From Mariaggregatimicrobium sp964498785 (GTDB taxonomy: Bacteria; Zhuqueibacterota; Zhuqueibacteria; Thermofontimicrobiales; Thiofontviventaceae): 64,000 nt of DNA. Under the pieces are notes generated by a model. The model saw only the letters and a list, made by a program, of their open reading frames with translations. It did not search any database and was not told the origin of the DNA. Location of the stretch: positions 1 through 64,000 of the forward strand of contig CAZCJL010000013.1 of the NCBI GenBank assembly GCA_964498785.1. Reading direction: 5' to 3'. Shown piece by piece: positions 17,455 to 24,819 of the stretch. The first letter of the stretch is position 1. Each line of letters opens with the position of its first letter. Position numbers and translations under genes: made by a program.

Positions 17455-19140
17455 TTAGCTCGCTGGTTCTTGTAATATTGCACCGGTACTGGCTGAAGTT
17501 ACCATCTGTGAATATCTCGCCAGATAACCTTTTTTAATTTTCGGACTAAATGGAGGTAATTGATTCAGCCGTTTTGTGATTTCATCTGCTGTTAATTTTA
17601 CGTCCAATTTTTTTGCCGAAATATCGATTGCTATAATATCCCCGTTCTTTAAAGCAGCGATAGGCCCTCTATCGGCTGCCTCCGGAGAAACGTGGCCGAT
17701 ACATGCGCCGCGTGTGCCGCCGGAAAATCGACCATCTGTAATGAGTGCGACTTTATCGCCCAATCCCATTCCCATAATCGCGCTGGTCGGCGAGAGCATT
17801 TCCGGCATTCCGGGACCGCCTTTTGGCCCTTCATAACGAATTACAACAACTTCCCCGGGTTGAATTTCGTTATTCAAAATGCCTTCCACAGCCTCTTCCT
17901 GAGATTCATAAACTCGTGCTGGTCCCTCGTGGCGCATCATATTTGAATCCACCGCGCCTGTTTTTACGATGGCTCCCTCCGGAGCCAGATTTCCGAACAG
18001 CACCGATAATCCGCCGCTCTTTGAAAATGGATTATTCAATGGTCGGATCACTTCAGGATTTTTTACTGCGGCATCTGCCACATTTTCACTCAGCGTCTTG
18101 CCGGTTACGGTCTTTGCTTCACCATCCATAACCCCGTTCAGACTCATGAGTTGATTTAATATTGCAGAGATACCGCCCGCTGCGTCCACATCTTCGATAT
18201 GCACCTGTTTTGTTGCCGGACTGACTTTGCAAATATAAGGGACTTTTTCTGCAAGTTCATTGAGCGAATTTAGTTCGAATTCCATTTCCGCTTCGTTGGC
18301 AATCGCCAGGGTGTGCAAAATTGTGTTCGTACTGCCACCCATTGCCATATCCAATGCAAATGCATTCGTAAATGAAGACCGGGTTAACATATCCCGTGGC
18401 GTGATATCATTTTCGACAAGATACAAAATTTGTTTTGCAGCTTCTTTTACAAGTTCAAGACGTCGTTTATCCACAGCCAGAATCGTTCCGTTTCCGGGAA
18501 GGGCAAATCCCAGCGCTTCCATTAAGCAATTCATAGAATTCGCTGTGAACATCCCGGAACAGGAACCACAGCCCGGACAGCTCAAATCTTCAAGTTCTTT
18601 TAATTCGGCCTCGTCAATCTGTCCGTTTTTAAACTGCCCGACACCTTCGAACACTGAGATTAAATCCAGCTTTTCACCGGACTTCGATTTACCCGCTTTC
18701 ATTGGGCCGCCCGATACAAAGATGGATGGAATATTTAACCTGACTGCGGCCATCAGCATTCCGGGAACGATTTTGTCACAATTGGTGATAAATACCAACC
18801 CATCCAGACGGTGCGCCTCTGCCATGGTCTCCACGCAATCTGCAATCAGCTCGCGACTTGCCAGCGAAAACCGCATCCCCAAATGGCCCATGGCTATGCC
18901 GTCATCAACGCCGATGGTGTTAAATTCAAACGGCACACCGCCTGCTTCCCGCACCGCCTGTTTTGCATGTTTGCCGAATTCTTGCAAATGAACATGCCCC
19001 GGAACCAGATCTGTATATGAATTACAAATACCAATAAATGGTTTTGAAAAATCTTCATCACTTTGAATGACGCCGGTTGCTTTTAGCAAACTTCGATGGG
19101 GTGCGCGCTCCGGTCCGTTCTTGATTAAATCTGATCTCAC
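17455..19140 (-). CDS. ilvD: Dihydroxy-acid dehydratase
   Basis: A 561-residue Fe-S dehydratase producing 2-oxoisovalerate and 2-oxo-3-methylvalerate. Cluster and metal residues are visible in TNCDKIVPG and CPGCGSCSGMFTANSM, and the C-terminal substrate loop in GRFSGGTRGACIGH. I take GTG at 19140 as start: GAGG lies 5 nt upstream and the protein then begins MRSDLIKNGPERAPHRSLL, matching the family. An upstream in-frame TTG (19161) lacks a Shine-Dalgarno. It is the first enzyme gene of the operon, downstream of a structured leader of about 350 nt. No ilvE or ilvA is present. Confidence 0.93.
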   Translation of the reverse strand: MRSDLIKNGPERAPHRSLLKATGVIQSDEDFSKPFIGICNSYTDLVPGHVHLQEFGKHAKQAVREAGGVPFEFNTIGVDDGIAMGHLGMRFSLASRELIADCVETMAEAHRLDGLVFITNCDKIVPGMLMAAVRLNIPSIFVSGGPMKAGKSKSGEKLDLISVFEGVGQFKNGQIDEAELKELEDLSCPGCGSCSGMFTANSMNCLMEALGFALPGNGTILAVDKRRLELVKEAAKQILYLVENDITPRDMLTRSSFTNAFALDMAMGGSTNTILHTLAIANEAEMEFELNSLNELAEKVPYICKVSPATKQVHIEDVDAAGGISAILNQLMSLNGVMDGEAKTVTGKTLSENVADAAVKNPEVIRPLNNPFSKSGGLSVLFGNLAPEGAIVKTGAVDSNMMRHEGPARVYESQEEAVEGILNNEIQPGEVVVIRYEGPKGGPGMPEMLSPTSAIMGMGLGDKVALITDGRFSGGTRGACIGHVSPEAADRGPIAALKNGDIIAIDISAKKLDVKLTADEITKRLNQLPPFSPKIKKGYLARYSQMVTSASTGAILQEPAS

Positions 19141-19190
19141 GTTCGCCTCGTCTTTCCTCAAATTGCCATAGATACAAAAATCTCACCTCT

Positions 19191-19333
19191 GGTCAATCCC
19201 AAATGTGATGCTTTTGCTATTTTTGTTGTGTGGTTTTAATTGTGTTGATTAATTTTTGATTTGGGATTGACCTATGTATTAGCTTGGTAGTAGTCGTATA
19301 CCGATAATGTTAATCAGTATAATAATCCCAAAT
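19191..19333 (-). promoter_or_regulatory. Leader RNA with three competing complementary segments (candidate ilv attenuator)
   Basis: Read on the minus strand, segment A (ATTTGGGATT, 19324-19333) lies inside the Ile-rich small ORF. Segment B (GGTCAATCCCAAAT, 19259-19272) begins six bases after its stop codon. Segment C (ATTTGGGATTGACC, 19191-19204) lies 54 nt further. B pairs perfectly with C over 14 bp, or with A over 10 bp, but not with both. The B-C loop is C/A-rich and almost G-free. This is the logic of ribosome-controlled attenuation, but no classical U-tract terminator follows C, so the output step (for example Rho access, RNA processing or translation) is unknown. Confidence 0.5.
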
Positions 19334-19449
19334 ATGGAGATAATGATATCTACAGGTAGGTTAACAATCGAAATTAAAGACACGTGTCCAACCCCAGTCA
19401 GGGTGACTGGTTGTGGTTCGCTGAAATATTTTTCGGACTGTGTCTTCAT
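19279..19449 (-). CDS. Ile/Leu/Val-rich small ORF in the ilv leader (candidate leader peptide)
   Basis: A 56-codon ORF starting ATG at 19449, about 38 nt after the predicted transcript start. The second half is dominated by branched-chain residues (for example 'DIIISIFGIIILINIIGIR', ending LLPS). Its length exceeds classical leader peptides (14-32 residues), and the hydrophobic stretch could instead be a membrane segment. No good Shine-Dalgarno precedes the ATG, so translation is uncertain. Support comes from position: directly before ilvD, same strand, overlapping pairing segment A, with a further hairpin (CCAGTCA / TGACTGG, 19394-19410) inside the ORF. Confidence 0.4.
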   Translation of the reverse strand: MKTQSEKYFSEPQPVTLTGVGHVSLISIVNLPVDIIISIFGIIILINIIGIRLLPS

Positions 19450-19493
19450 GATTTAGATTTCTAATATTTAATATACGCTAAGATGTTCTGAGT

Positions 19494-19521
19494 AAGATAA
19501 CAAAATATTTTTAAATGTCAA
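19494..19521 (-). promoter_or_regulatory. Promoter of the ilv-leu-cimA operon
   Basis: On the minus strand TTGACA (19516-19521) is followed after 16 bp by TATCTT (19494-19499). Transcription would start near 19487, giving a leader of about 350 nt before ilvD. Confidence 0.6.
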
Positions 19522-19689
19522 GCAAAAAAATCAAAATTTTAAATTTTTTTTGAAGTACTTTTTGGCTAATTTCAGAATATAATTAGCTTTTTCAGGAGTA
19601 TCAACAAGTTATATCAGAATAAAAATTTTGTTAAAATAGATCTGCAAAATTATAAAATATTGGGATGATGCCCATTGATGTAACAAGTC
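19522..19689. other. AT-rich spacer between the ilv promoter and the GNAT gene
   Basis: Very AT-rich. It contains one 7-bp inverted repeat (GCTAATT / AATTAGC, about 19564-19586) followed on the + strand by TTTTT. No + strand gene lies upstream, so its role is unclear. Nothing else is recognised. Confidence 0.3.
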
Positions 19690-20094
19690 CTACAAAATAA
19701 ACTCTTCTTGTAAAATTCCGTACACATTTAGGTTTATATATTTGCCGCATTTATTTACATGTTTTCTTAAACGTCCTTCATAAATCATTCCGGTTTTTTG
19801 CAGCACTTGCCCGGATGCCGGATTATGCACATAATGAAATGCAAAAACCCGATTTAATTTTAATGACTTAAATGAATAATCAAGTAATGCTCGGACAGCT
19901 TCGGTGCAATATCCATTTCCCCGGAAAGGCTTGCCGATCCAGTAGCCCAGTTCGTCGTGCCAGTATTCTTTCGCAATATGCGCCATTCCTATTGCGCCGA
20001 TCAGATATTTTTTCTCCAGATGCGTTATTGCCAATGTAAGCCCGTTTTTTTCTGCAAAGTATTTCGCGTGAGTATTGATCCGTTCCTCAGCCAT
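19690..20094 (-). CDS. N-terminally truncated RimJ/RimL-type GNAT acetyltransferase
   Basis: 134 residues covering the middle and end of a GNAT fold: strand 'LTLAITHL', 'GAIGMAHI', the acetyl-CoA loop around 'GYWIGKPFRGNGYCTEAVRALL', then 'RVFAFHYVHNPASGQVLQKTGMIYEG'. Family members are about 170-190 residues and begin with a strand bearing 'TERLxLR', which is absent. The homologous-looking frame continues six codons upstream of the ATG (phase reads FPYEDG) and then meets TGA at 20113-20115. The DNA beyond is the leader of the alkaline phosphatase gene. It is probably a 5'-deleted pseudogene, though a short active protein is not excluded. Confidence 0.65.
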   Translation of the reverse strand: MAEERINTHAKYFAEKNGLTLAITHLEKKYLIGAIGMAHIAKEYWHDELGYWIGKPFRGNGYCTEAVRALLDYSFKSLKLNRVFAFHYVHNPASGQVLQKTGMIYEGRLRKHVNKCGKYINLNVYGILQEEFIL

Positions 20095-20213
20095 ACCGTC
20101 TTCATAAGGAAATCAGCAAAAGATAATTAGTTGTCATTGAATTGAAACATAGAATTCATTTTGCGTTTTAAATTATATTAATAGACTAATGTAAAACAGT
20201 TAAAGGAATCCTA

Positions 20214-21425
20214 ATGAAAAAAATTGCCATAGTACTTGTGATTGCAATAACGATTTTGGGTGGTTGTTATTATTATTTTTGCAGCCTGATGGGCGATTCA
20301 AAATCATTCATCAAATATCAACAGAATTCAGATGATGATAATTTCCAGACCATGTTAAATGAATCATTTCGGCGGATTGCAGAGAATGACGTGCGAAACA
20401 TTATCCTTTTTATTGGCGATGGAATGGGCTTCACCCAAATTACCGCCGCACGCGTACATACATACGGGCCGGATGGCCGCTTAAACATCGAAAAAATGCC
20501 GGTGACCGGACTAATGAATGTTCATTCTAAAAATAGCCTGATTACCGATTCTGCTGCATCAGGCACTGCCATTAGCACAGGCTTTAAAACCAATAATCGA
20601 TTGATTGCTATGTTGCCGGATTCAACCCGTCTGAAAACCATTCTTCAGGCAGCCCGTGATAAAGGGCTGTCGACTGGCCTGGTCGCAACGTCATCTATAA
20701 ACCATGCAACTCCGGCGGTATTTGCCGCACATGTGAGTTCCCGATATGAATACGATGAAATTGCAGCACAAATGCTAGAATCAAAGGTGAATGTTCTTCT
20801 TGGCGGCGGGAAAAAATATTTCTTGCCGGATTCCATAGCAGATGGTAGCCGCAAGGATAATCGCCATTTGATTAACGAGGCACAATCCAGTGGCTACAAA
20901 TTTGTGGATACCCAGGACGCGCTGCTAAATGCGACGAGCGATTATGTGCTGGGATTGTTCAAACCGGAAGCCCTGGAAAACAAGCCGGATGAACCATCTC
21001 TCGCCGAAATGACGAGGCAGGCAATTAAAATCTTATCCCGCAATGAAAACGGCTTTTTCCTCATGGTCGAAGGCAGTCAAATTGACTGGGCGGGTCACAA
21101 AAATGATTTTCAATATTCACTCCGGGAAATGTACTCGTTTGACGAGGCAATCAGAACCGGGTTGGAGTTTGCAATACAGGATGAACAGACTCTCGTCGTT
21201 GTAACTTCTGATCATGAAACCGGTGGAATGAACATTACTGGCGGGAAAATTATTAAGAATGAAATGGAAATCAAATGGATTTCGAAAAACCATACCGGCA
21301 GTCCGGTGCCTGTTTATTCTTTTGGGCCACAAGCATTTACATTTACCGGATTAATCGACAATACCGATATGGCAAAAATTTTCGGCGGATTATTAAAAGT
21401 AGATGATTTTCCGAAAAAGTTCTAA
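20214..21425 (+). CDS. Alkaline phosphatase, probable lipoprotein
   Basis: A 403-residue PhoA-superfamily phosphomonoesterase of the periplasm. The N-terminus has a hydrophobic segment with LGGC (Cys18), consistent with lipid anchoring. Metal and catalytic residues: Asp69 in IGDGMG, nucleophile Ser113 in ITDSAASGTA, 'MVEGSQIDWAGH' and 'TSDHETGG'. The final zinc histidine is probably in KNHTGSPVP. AAAGGA precedes the ATG. It is divergent from the GNAT fragment and monocistronic. No Pho-box was recognised. Confidence 0.88.
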   Translation: MKKIAIVLVIAITILGGCYYYFCSLMGDSKSFIKYQQNSDDDNFQTMLNESFRRIAENDVRNIILFIGDGMGFTQITAARVHTYGPDGRLNIEKMPVTGLMNVHSKNSLITDSAASGTAISTGFKTNNRLIAMLPDSTRLKTILQAARDKGLSTGLVATSSINHATPAVFAAHVSSRYEYDEIAAQMLESKVNVLLGGGKKYFLPDSIADGSRKDNRHLINEAQSSGYKFVDTQDALLNATSDYVLGLFKPEALENKPDEPSLAEMTRQAIKILSRNENGFFLMVEGSQIDWAGHKNDFQYSLREMYSFDEAIRTGLEFAIQDEQTLVVVTSDHETGGMNITGGKIIKNEMEIKWISKNHTGSPVPVYSFGPQAFTFTGLIDNTDMAKIFGGLLKVDDFPKKF

Positions 21426-21535
21426 TCTGAAATAATCATGAATGTTTACCGCAGAGCACAAAGAAATATGAACTTAATACTATTACTGATAAAACTCAGT
21501 TTTAAAAATCGGTTTGTTTAAAAAATTAGGAAACT

Positions 21536-21653
21536 GGGGCTGTATCATAAGTCAATTTTTGATAATTTTTGCACAATATATTGATCATTTATTTATACGA
21601 AACCCATGATATTGTGGTGTGTTAAAAAATTAGCATACTTATGATACAGCCCC
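21536..21653. mobile_element. 118-bp MITE-like element with 17-bp terminal inverted repeats
   Basis: The ends are perfect inverted repeats: GGGGCTGTATCATAAGT at 21536-21552 and its reverse complement at 21637-21653. The core is AT-rich and non-coding. Ends reading 'GGCTGT-TCATAAGT' are typical of DDE insertion sequences, so this is probably a non-autonomous derivative mobilised in trans. No clear target-site duplication is visible. Flanking sequence to 22034 holds only a polA promoter and short repeat-like segments around 21810-21905 (for example 'GTTCGTCAGAATGAC'). Confidence 0.65.
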
Positions 21654-21954
21654 GACAGCTCTATGCTGAATAGTAACAAAATTATTATCATTTATTTTCT
21701 CCGGGCAAACCACGAAAAATTTTAATTTGAATCTGCCATTGATTGAAAAGAATTTTATAAACGAGCTGTAATAAAGACATCTGTTTACTGGAATGAGGCG
21801 CTTTGTCGGGCAGTTTATCCGGAGCACGCCGAAGTGTTCGTCAGAATGACAAAAACAGCCAACTGCAATTTAGAATAATCTGTTGCTTCATAGCGTCATT
21901 GCGGTTAGAAGATTATTGTTTACTATTGTTAGCCGATTTTGTTAATTATTTCCC

Positions 21955-21983
21955 TTGACATTATAATGCTATTTAGCTATTTT
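21955..21983 (+). promoter_or_regulatory. Promoter of polA
   Basis: TTGACA (21955-21960), a 17-bp spacer and TATTTT (21978-21983), 52 bp before the polA ATG. Confidence 0.55.
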
Positions 21984-22034
21984 AAAAATTAAAATCTCAG
22001 CATTATTTTTAATTATTTTTCTCAGGGAAATAAT

Positions 22035-24752
22035 ATGAGCAAAAAGCGGCTTTTTTTAATAGATGGATCGGCGCTGGCATATCGCGCATTTTTTGCTTTT
22101 CAACGGCAGCCTCTGATTAATAGCAAAGGCGAGAACACCAGTGCTGCGTTTGGATTCTATCGTTCTCTTCAAAAAATACTAGATAATGAAAATCCGGATT
22201 ACATTGCAACTGTTTTTGACACACCGGAACCCACCTTTCGACATAAATTATTTCCGGAATATAAAGCGACACGCGAAAAAATGCCGGACGAAATGATCGA
22301 ACAGCTTCCCCGGGTGAAACAAATGCTAAATGTAATGAATATTGAATTGCTTGAAATTCCAGGATTTGAAGCAGATGATGTGATTGGAACGCTTGCGATA
22401 GACGGTGAAAAAAATAACCTTGAGGTATGGCTGGTAACCGGTGACAAAGATTTTATGCAGCTTGTAACCGAAAAGGTGAAAATTTATAATCCCCGGCGAG
22501 CAAATGAATCCCCTGAAATTTTAGATGTTCAGGGGGTGATCACTAAAACCGGGTTGCATCCGACAAGAATTATTGATTTCATGGCGTTAACCGGGGATAG
22601 CTCGGATAATATTCCCGGTGTTCGAGGGATTGGCCCCAAAACCGCTGCTGAGCTATTGAAAGAATTTGATACGCTCGAAGAAATTCTGGAGAATCCCGAT
22701 AAAATCTCTCGCAAACCTATTCGTGCTAAAATTGAGGCGAATAAAGAAAATGCACTGCTTTCAAAAAAATTAGTCACGATTGATACAGATGTAAAGCTTA
22801 ATATAAAAATCGATGATTTAAAAAGAAAACAACCGGAGAAAGAGACCGCAATTCGATTCTTCAAAGAAATAGAATTTAACAGCGCTCTTGAGCGGTTGAT
22901 GGGTGACGCGCAGAATGAGAAATTAAATTATCAGATAATTGATTCGGAATCTGATTTGGATCAATTAATAGCTCAATTAAGAGAAATTGGTTCATTCACA
23001 ATGGATTTGGAGACTACCTCAAAAGATCCGATGGTGGCTCAAATTGTGGGGCTTTCGTTTTCCTGGAAAAAAGCGAACGCATACTATATACCGGTTTCAA
23101 TTCAGATCATTAAGCCTGGCGGAGATTTATTTGATCAAAAGCAGACAGCAGGGATTCCGGTTGATGCTGTTTTAAAGAAACTCAAACCGATTCTTGAAGA
23201 TGCATCATTCAAAAAATGTGGTCAAAATATAAAATACGACATGCTTGTACTATCAAATTATGGCTGTGCTGTGGAAGGAGTGGATTTTGATACAATGGTC
23301 GCGAGTTATCTCATCAATCCGTCTCTGCGTCAACATAATCTGGACGCGTTAAGTCTTGAATATTTAAATTATCAAAAAATAGCGACTTCGGATTTAATTG
23401 GCAGTGGGAAAAATCAAAAGTCAATGGCAGATGTGGCTGTGGAAAAGGTTGCGCAATACGCATGTGAAGATGCAGATATGACACAACGTCTCCGCAATCT
23501 GCTGGAAAAGAAATTAACGGATTATAATCTGGAAAAGCTGTTTAAATCAGTTGAGCTGCCGCTAATTTACGTTTTGATGGATATAGAACGAAATGGCGTA
23601 TCGCTGGATGTTCCGTTTCTCAAAAAGATGTCTGCAGAACTTCGAGAACGTCTGGAAAAGTTGGAAGAACAAATTTACGAGGTTGCAGGGGAGGCATTCA
23701 ATATTAACTCGCCGAAACAATTGTCTGAAATTTTATTCAATAAATTAAAATTACCTACTATCCGTCGTACAAAAACCGGTATTTCAACAGATGTAAATGT
23801 TCTTGAAGAGTTGGCAAAGGTTCATATTTTACCGCAGGACTTATTAGAGTTCCGTCAATTAGCAAAACTAAAATCCACGTATGTGGATGCCCTGCCAAAA
23901 TTAGTGAATGCGAAGACCGGCAGAGTGCATACTTCTTACAACCAAACCGTGGCGGCAACGGGGCGATTATCTTCCAGCGATCCGAATTTACAAAATATCC
24001 CGATTCGTACTGAAATCGGGCGAAAGATCCGGCAGGCATTTACTCCTAAAAACAGGGACTATGTGCTACTGGATGCAGATTATTCCCAAATTGAATTACG
24101 GATAATGGCGCATATTTCCGGGGACGACACTTTAACCAATTCATTCCGGAATAATGAAGATGTGCACCGGAAAACTGCGGCGCTGGTTTTTAAACTATCT
24201 GAGGATAAAGTTACGGATGAATTACGGCGCAGGGCAAAAGAGGTGAATTTCGGAATCTTGTACGGAATGGGAGCTTACGGACTTGCGAGTCGCCTGGATA
24301 TTGCACAAGAGGAAGCGGAATCGTTTATCCTGGATTATTTCGCAAGTTATCCTGAAGTGAAAGCTTATATCGACCGCACAATAGCAGACGCCCGAGAAAA
24401 AGGATATGTAACGACGTTATTAAACCGCAGACGTTATCTGCCGGAAATCCATAATAAAAATCGTCGGGTGCGCGAGTTTGCCGAACGGACTGCAATAAAT
24501 ACCCCAATTCAGGGCAGCGCAGCAGATTTAATCAAAATTGCTATGATTCATGTTTATGAAAAAATTAAAGCACATAAATTTGATGCGAAAATGATCTTAC
24601 AAGTTCATGATGAACTCCTGTTTGAAGTCGCCAAAAATCAGGTTGATGAAGTGAAAAAATTAGTCCAATTGGAAATGGAAAATGCTATTGAGCTCACAGT
24701 GCCAGTGAAAGTAGATGTAGGAATTGGTAATAACTGGTTGGAAGCTCATTAG
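22035..24752 (+). CDS. polA: DNA polymerase I
   Basis: 905 residues with all three PolI domains. The 5'-nuclease domain (1-290) has LFLIDGSALAYRAFFAF, 'EADDVIGTLA' and the H3TH region 'GDSSDNIPGVRGIGPKTA'. The 3'-5' exonuclease (about 300-490) keeps its acids in FTMDLETTS, 'GQNIKYDM' and 'YACEDADMTQ', so proofreading should be active. The polymerase domain has motif A LLDADYSQIELRI, motif B 'RRAKEVNFGILYGM' and motif C QVHDELLFEV. Length and order are standard. TCAGGGAAAT precedes the ATG. Confidence 0.96.
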   Translation: MSKKRLFLIDGSALAYRAFFAFQRQPLINSKGENTSAAFGFYRSLQKILDNENPDYIATVFDTPEPTFRHKLFPEYKATREKMPDEMIEQLPRVKQMLNVMNIELLEIPGFEADDVIGTLAIDGEKNNLEVWLVTGDKDFMQLVTEKVKIYNPRRANESPEILDVQGVITKTGLHPTRIIDFMALTGDSSDNIPGVRGIGPKTAAELLKEFDTLEEILENPDKISRKPIRAKIEANKENALLSKKLVTIDTDVKLNIKIDDLKRKQPEKETAIRFFKEIEFNSALERLMGDAQNEKLNYQIIDSESDLDQLIAQLREIGSFTMDLETTSKDPMVAQIVGLSFSWKKANAYYIPVSIQIIKPGGDLFDQKQTAGIPVDAVLKKLKPILEDASFKKCGQNIKYDMLVLSNYGCAVEGVDFDTMVASYLINPSLRQHNLDALSLEYLNYQKIATSDLIGSGKNQKSMADVAVEKVAQYACEDADMTQRLRNLLEKKLTDYNLEKLFKSVELPLIYVLMDIERNGVSLDVPFLKKMSAELRERLEKLEEQIYEVAGEAFNINSPKQLSEILFNKLKLPTIRRTKTGISTDVNVLEELAKVHILPQDLLEFRQLAKLKSTYVDALPKLVNAKTGRVHTSYNQTVAATGRLSSSDPNLQNIPIRTEIGRKIRQAFTPKNRDYVLLDADYSQIELRIMAHISGDDTLTNSFRNNEDVHRKTAALVFKLSEDKVTDELRRRAKEVNFGILYGMGAYGLASRLDIAQEEAESFILDYFASYPEVKAYIDRTIADAREKGYVTTLLNRRRYLPEIHNKNRRVREFAERTAINTPIQGSAADLIKIAMIHVYEKIKAHKFDAKMILQVHDELLFEVAKNQVDEVKKLVQLEMENAIELTVPVKVDVGIGNNWLEAH

Positions 24753-24765
24753 CGCTTAATAGAAA

Positions 24766-24799
24766 AAATCCCTTCCACAGAATTCAGAAAAAGGGATTT
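24766..24799. terminator. Bidirectional terminator between polA and the pseudokinase gene
   Basis: AAATCCCTT (24766-24774) pairs with AAGGGATTT (24791-24799). On the minus strand the stem is followed by a T-run, which favours the signalling operon; on the + strand it lies just after polA. Confidence 0.75.
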
Positions 24800-24819
24800 G
24801 TAAAAATGAGTTCATCTGT

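Noticed and set aside
18260..18991. 243-codon open frame on the + strand inside ilvD
   Set aside because: It is antisense to a clear, full-length ilvD with perfect family motifs. Its own translation is Ser/Ala/Pro-rich with no domain pattern and no Shine-Dalgarno.
19141..19490. T-box riboswitch in the ilv leader
   Set aside because: I see no conserved T-box bulge (AGGGTGG-ACCGCG-like) or specifier-loop arrangement; the small ORF and competing repeats fit better.
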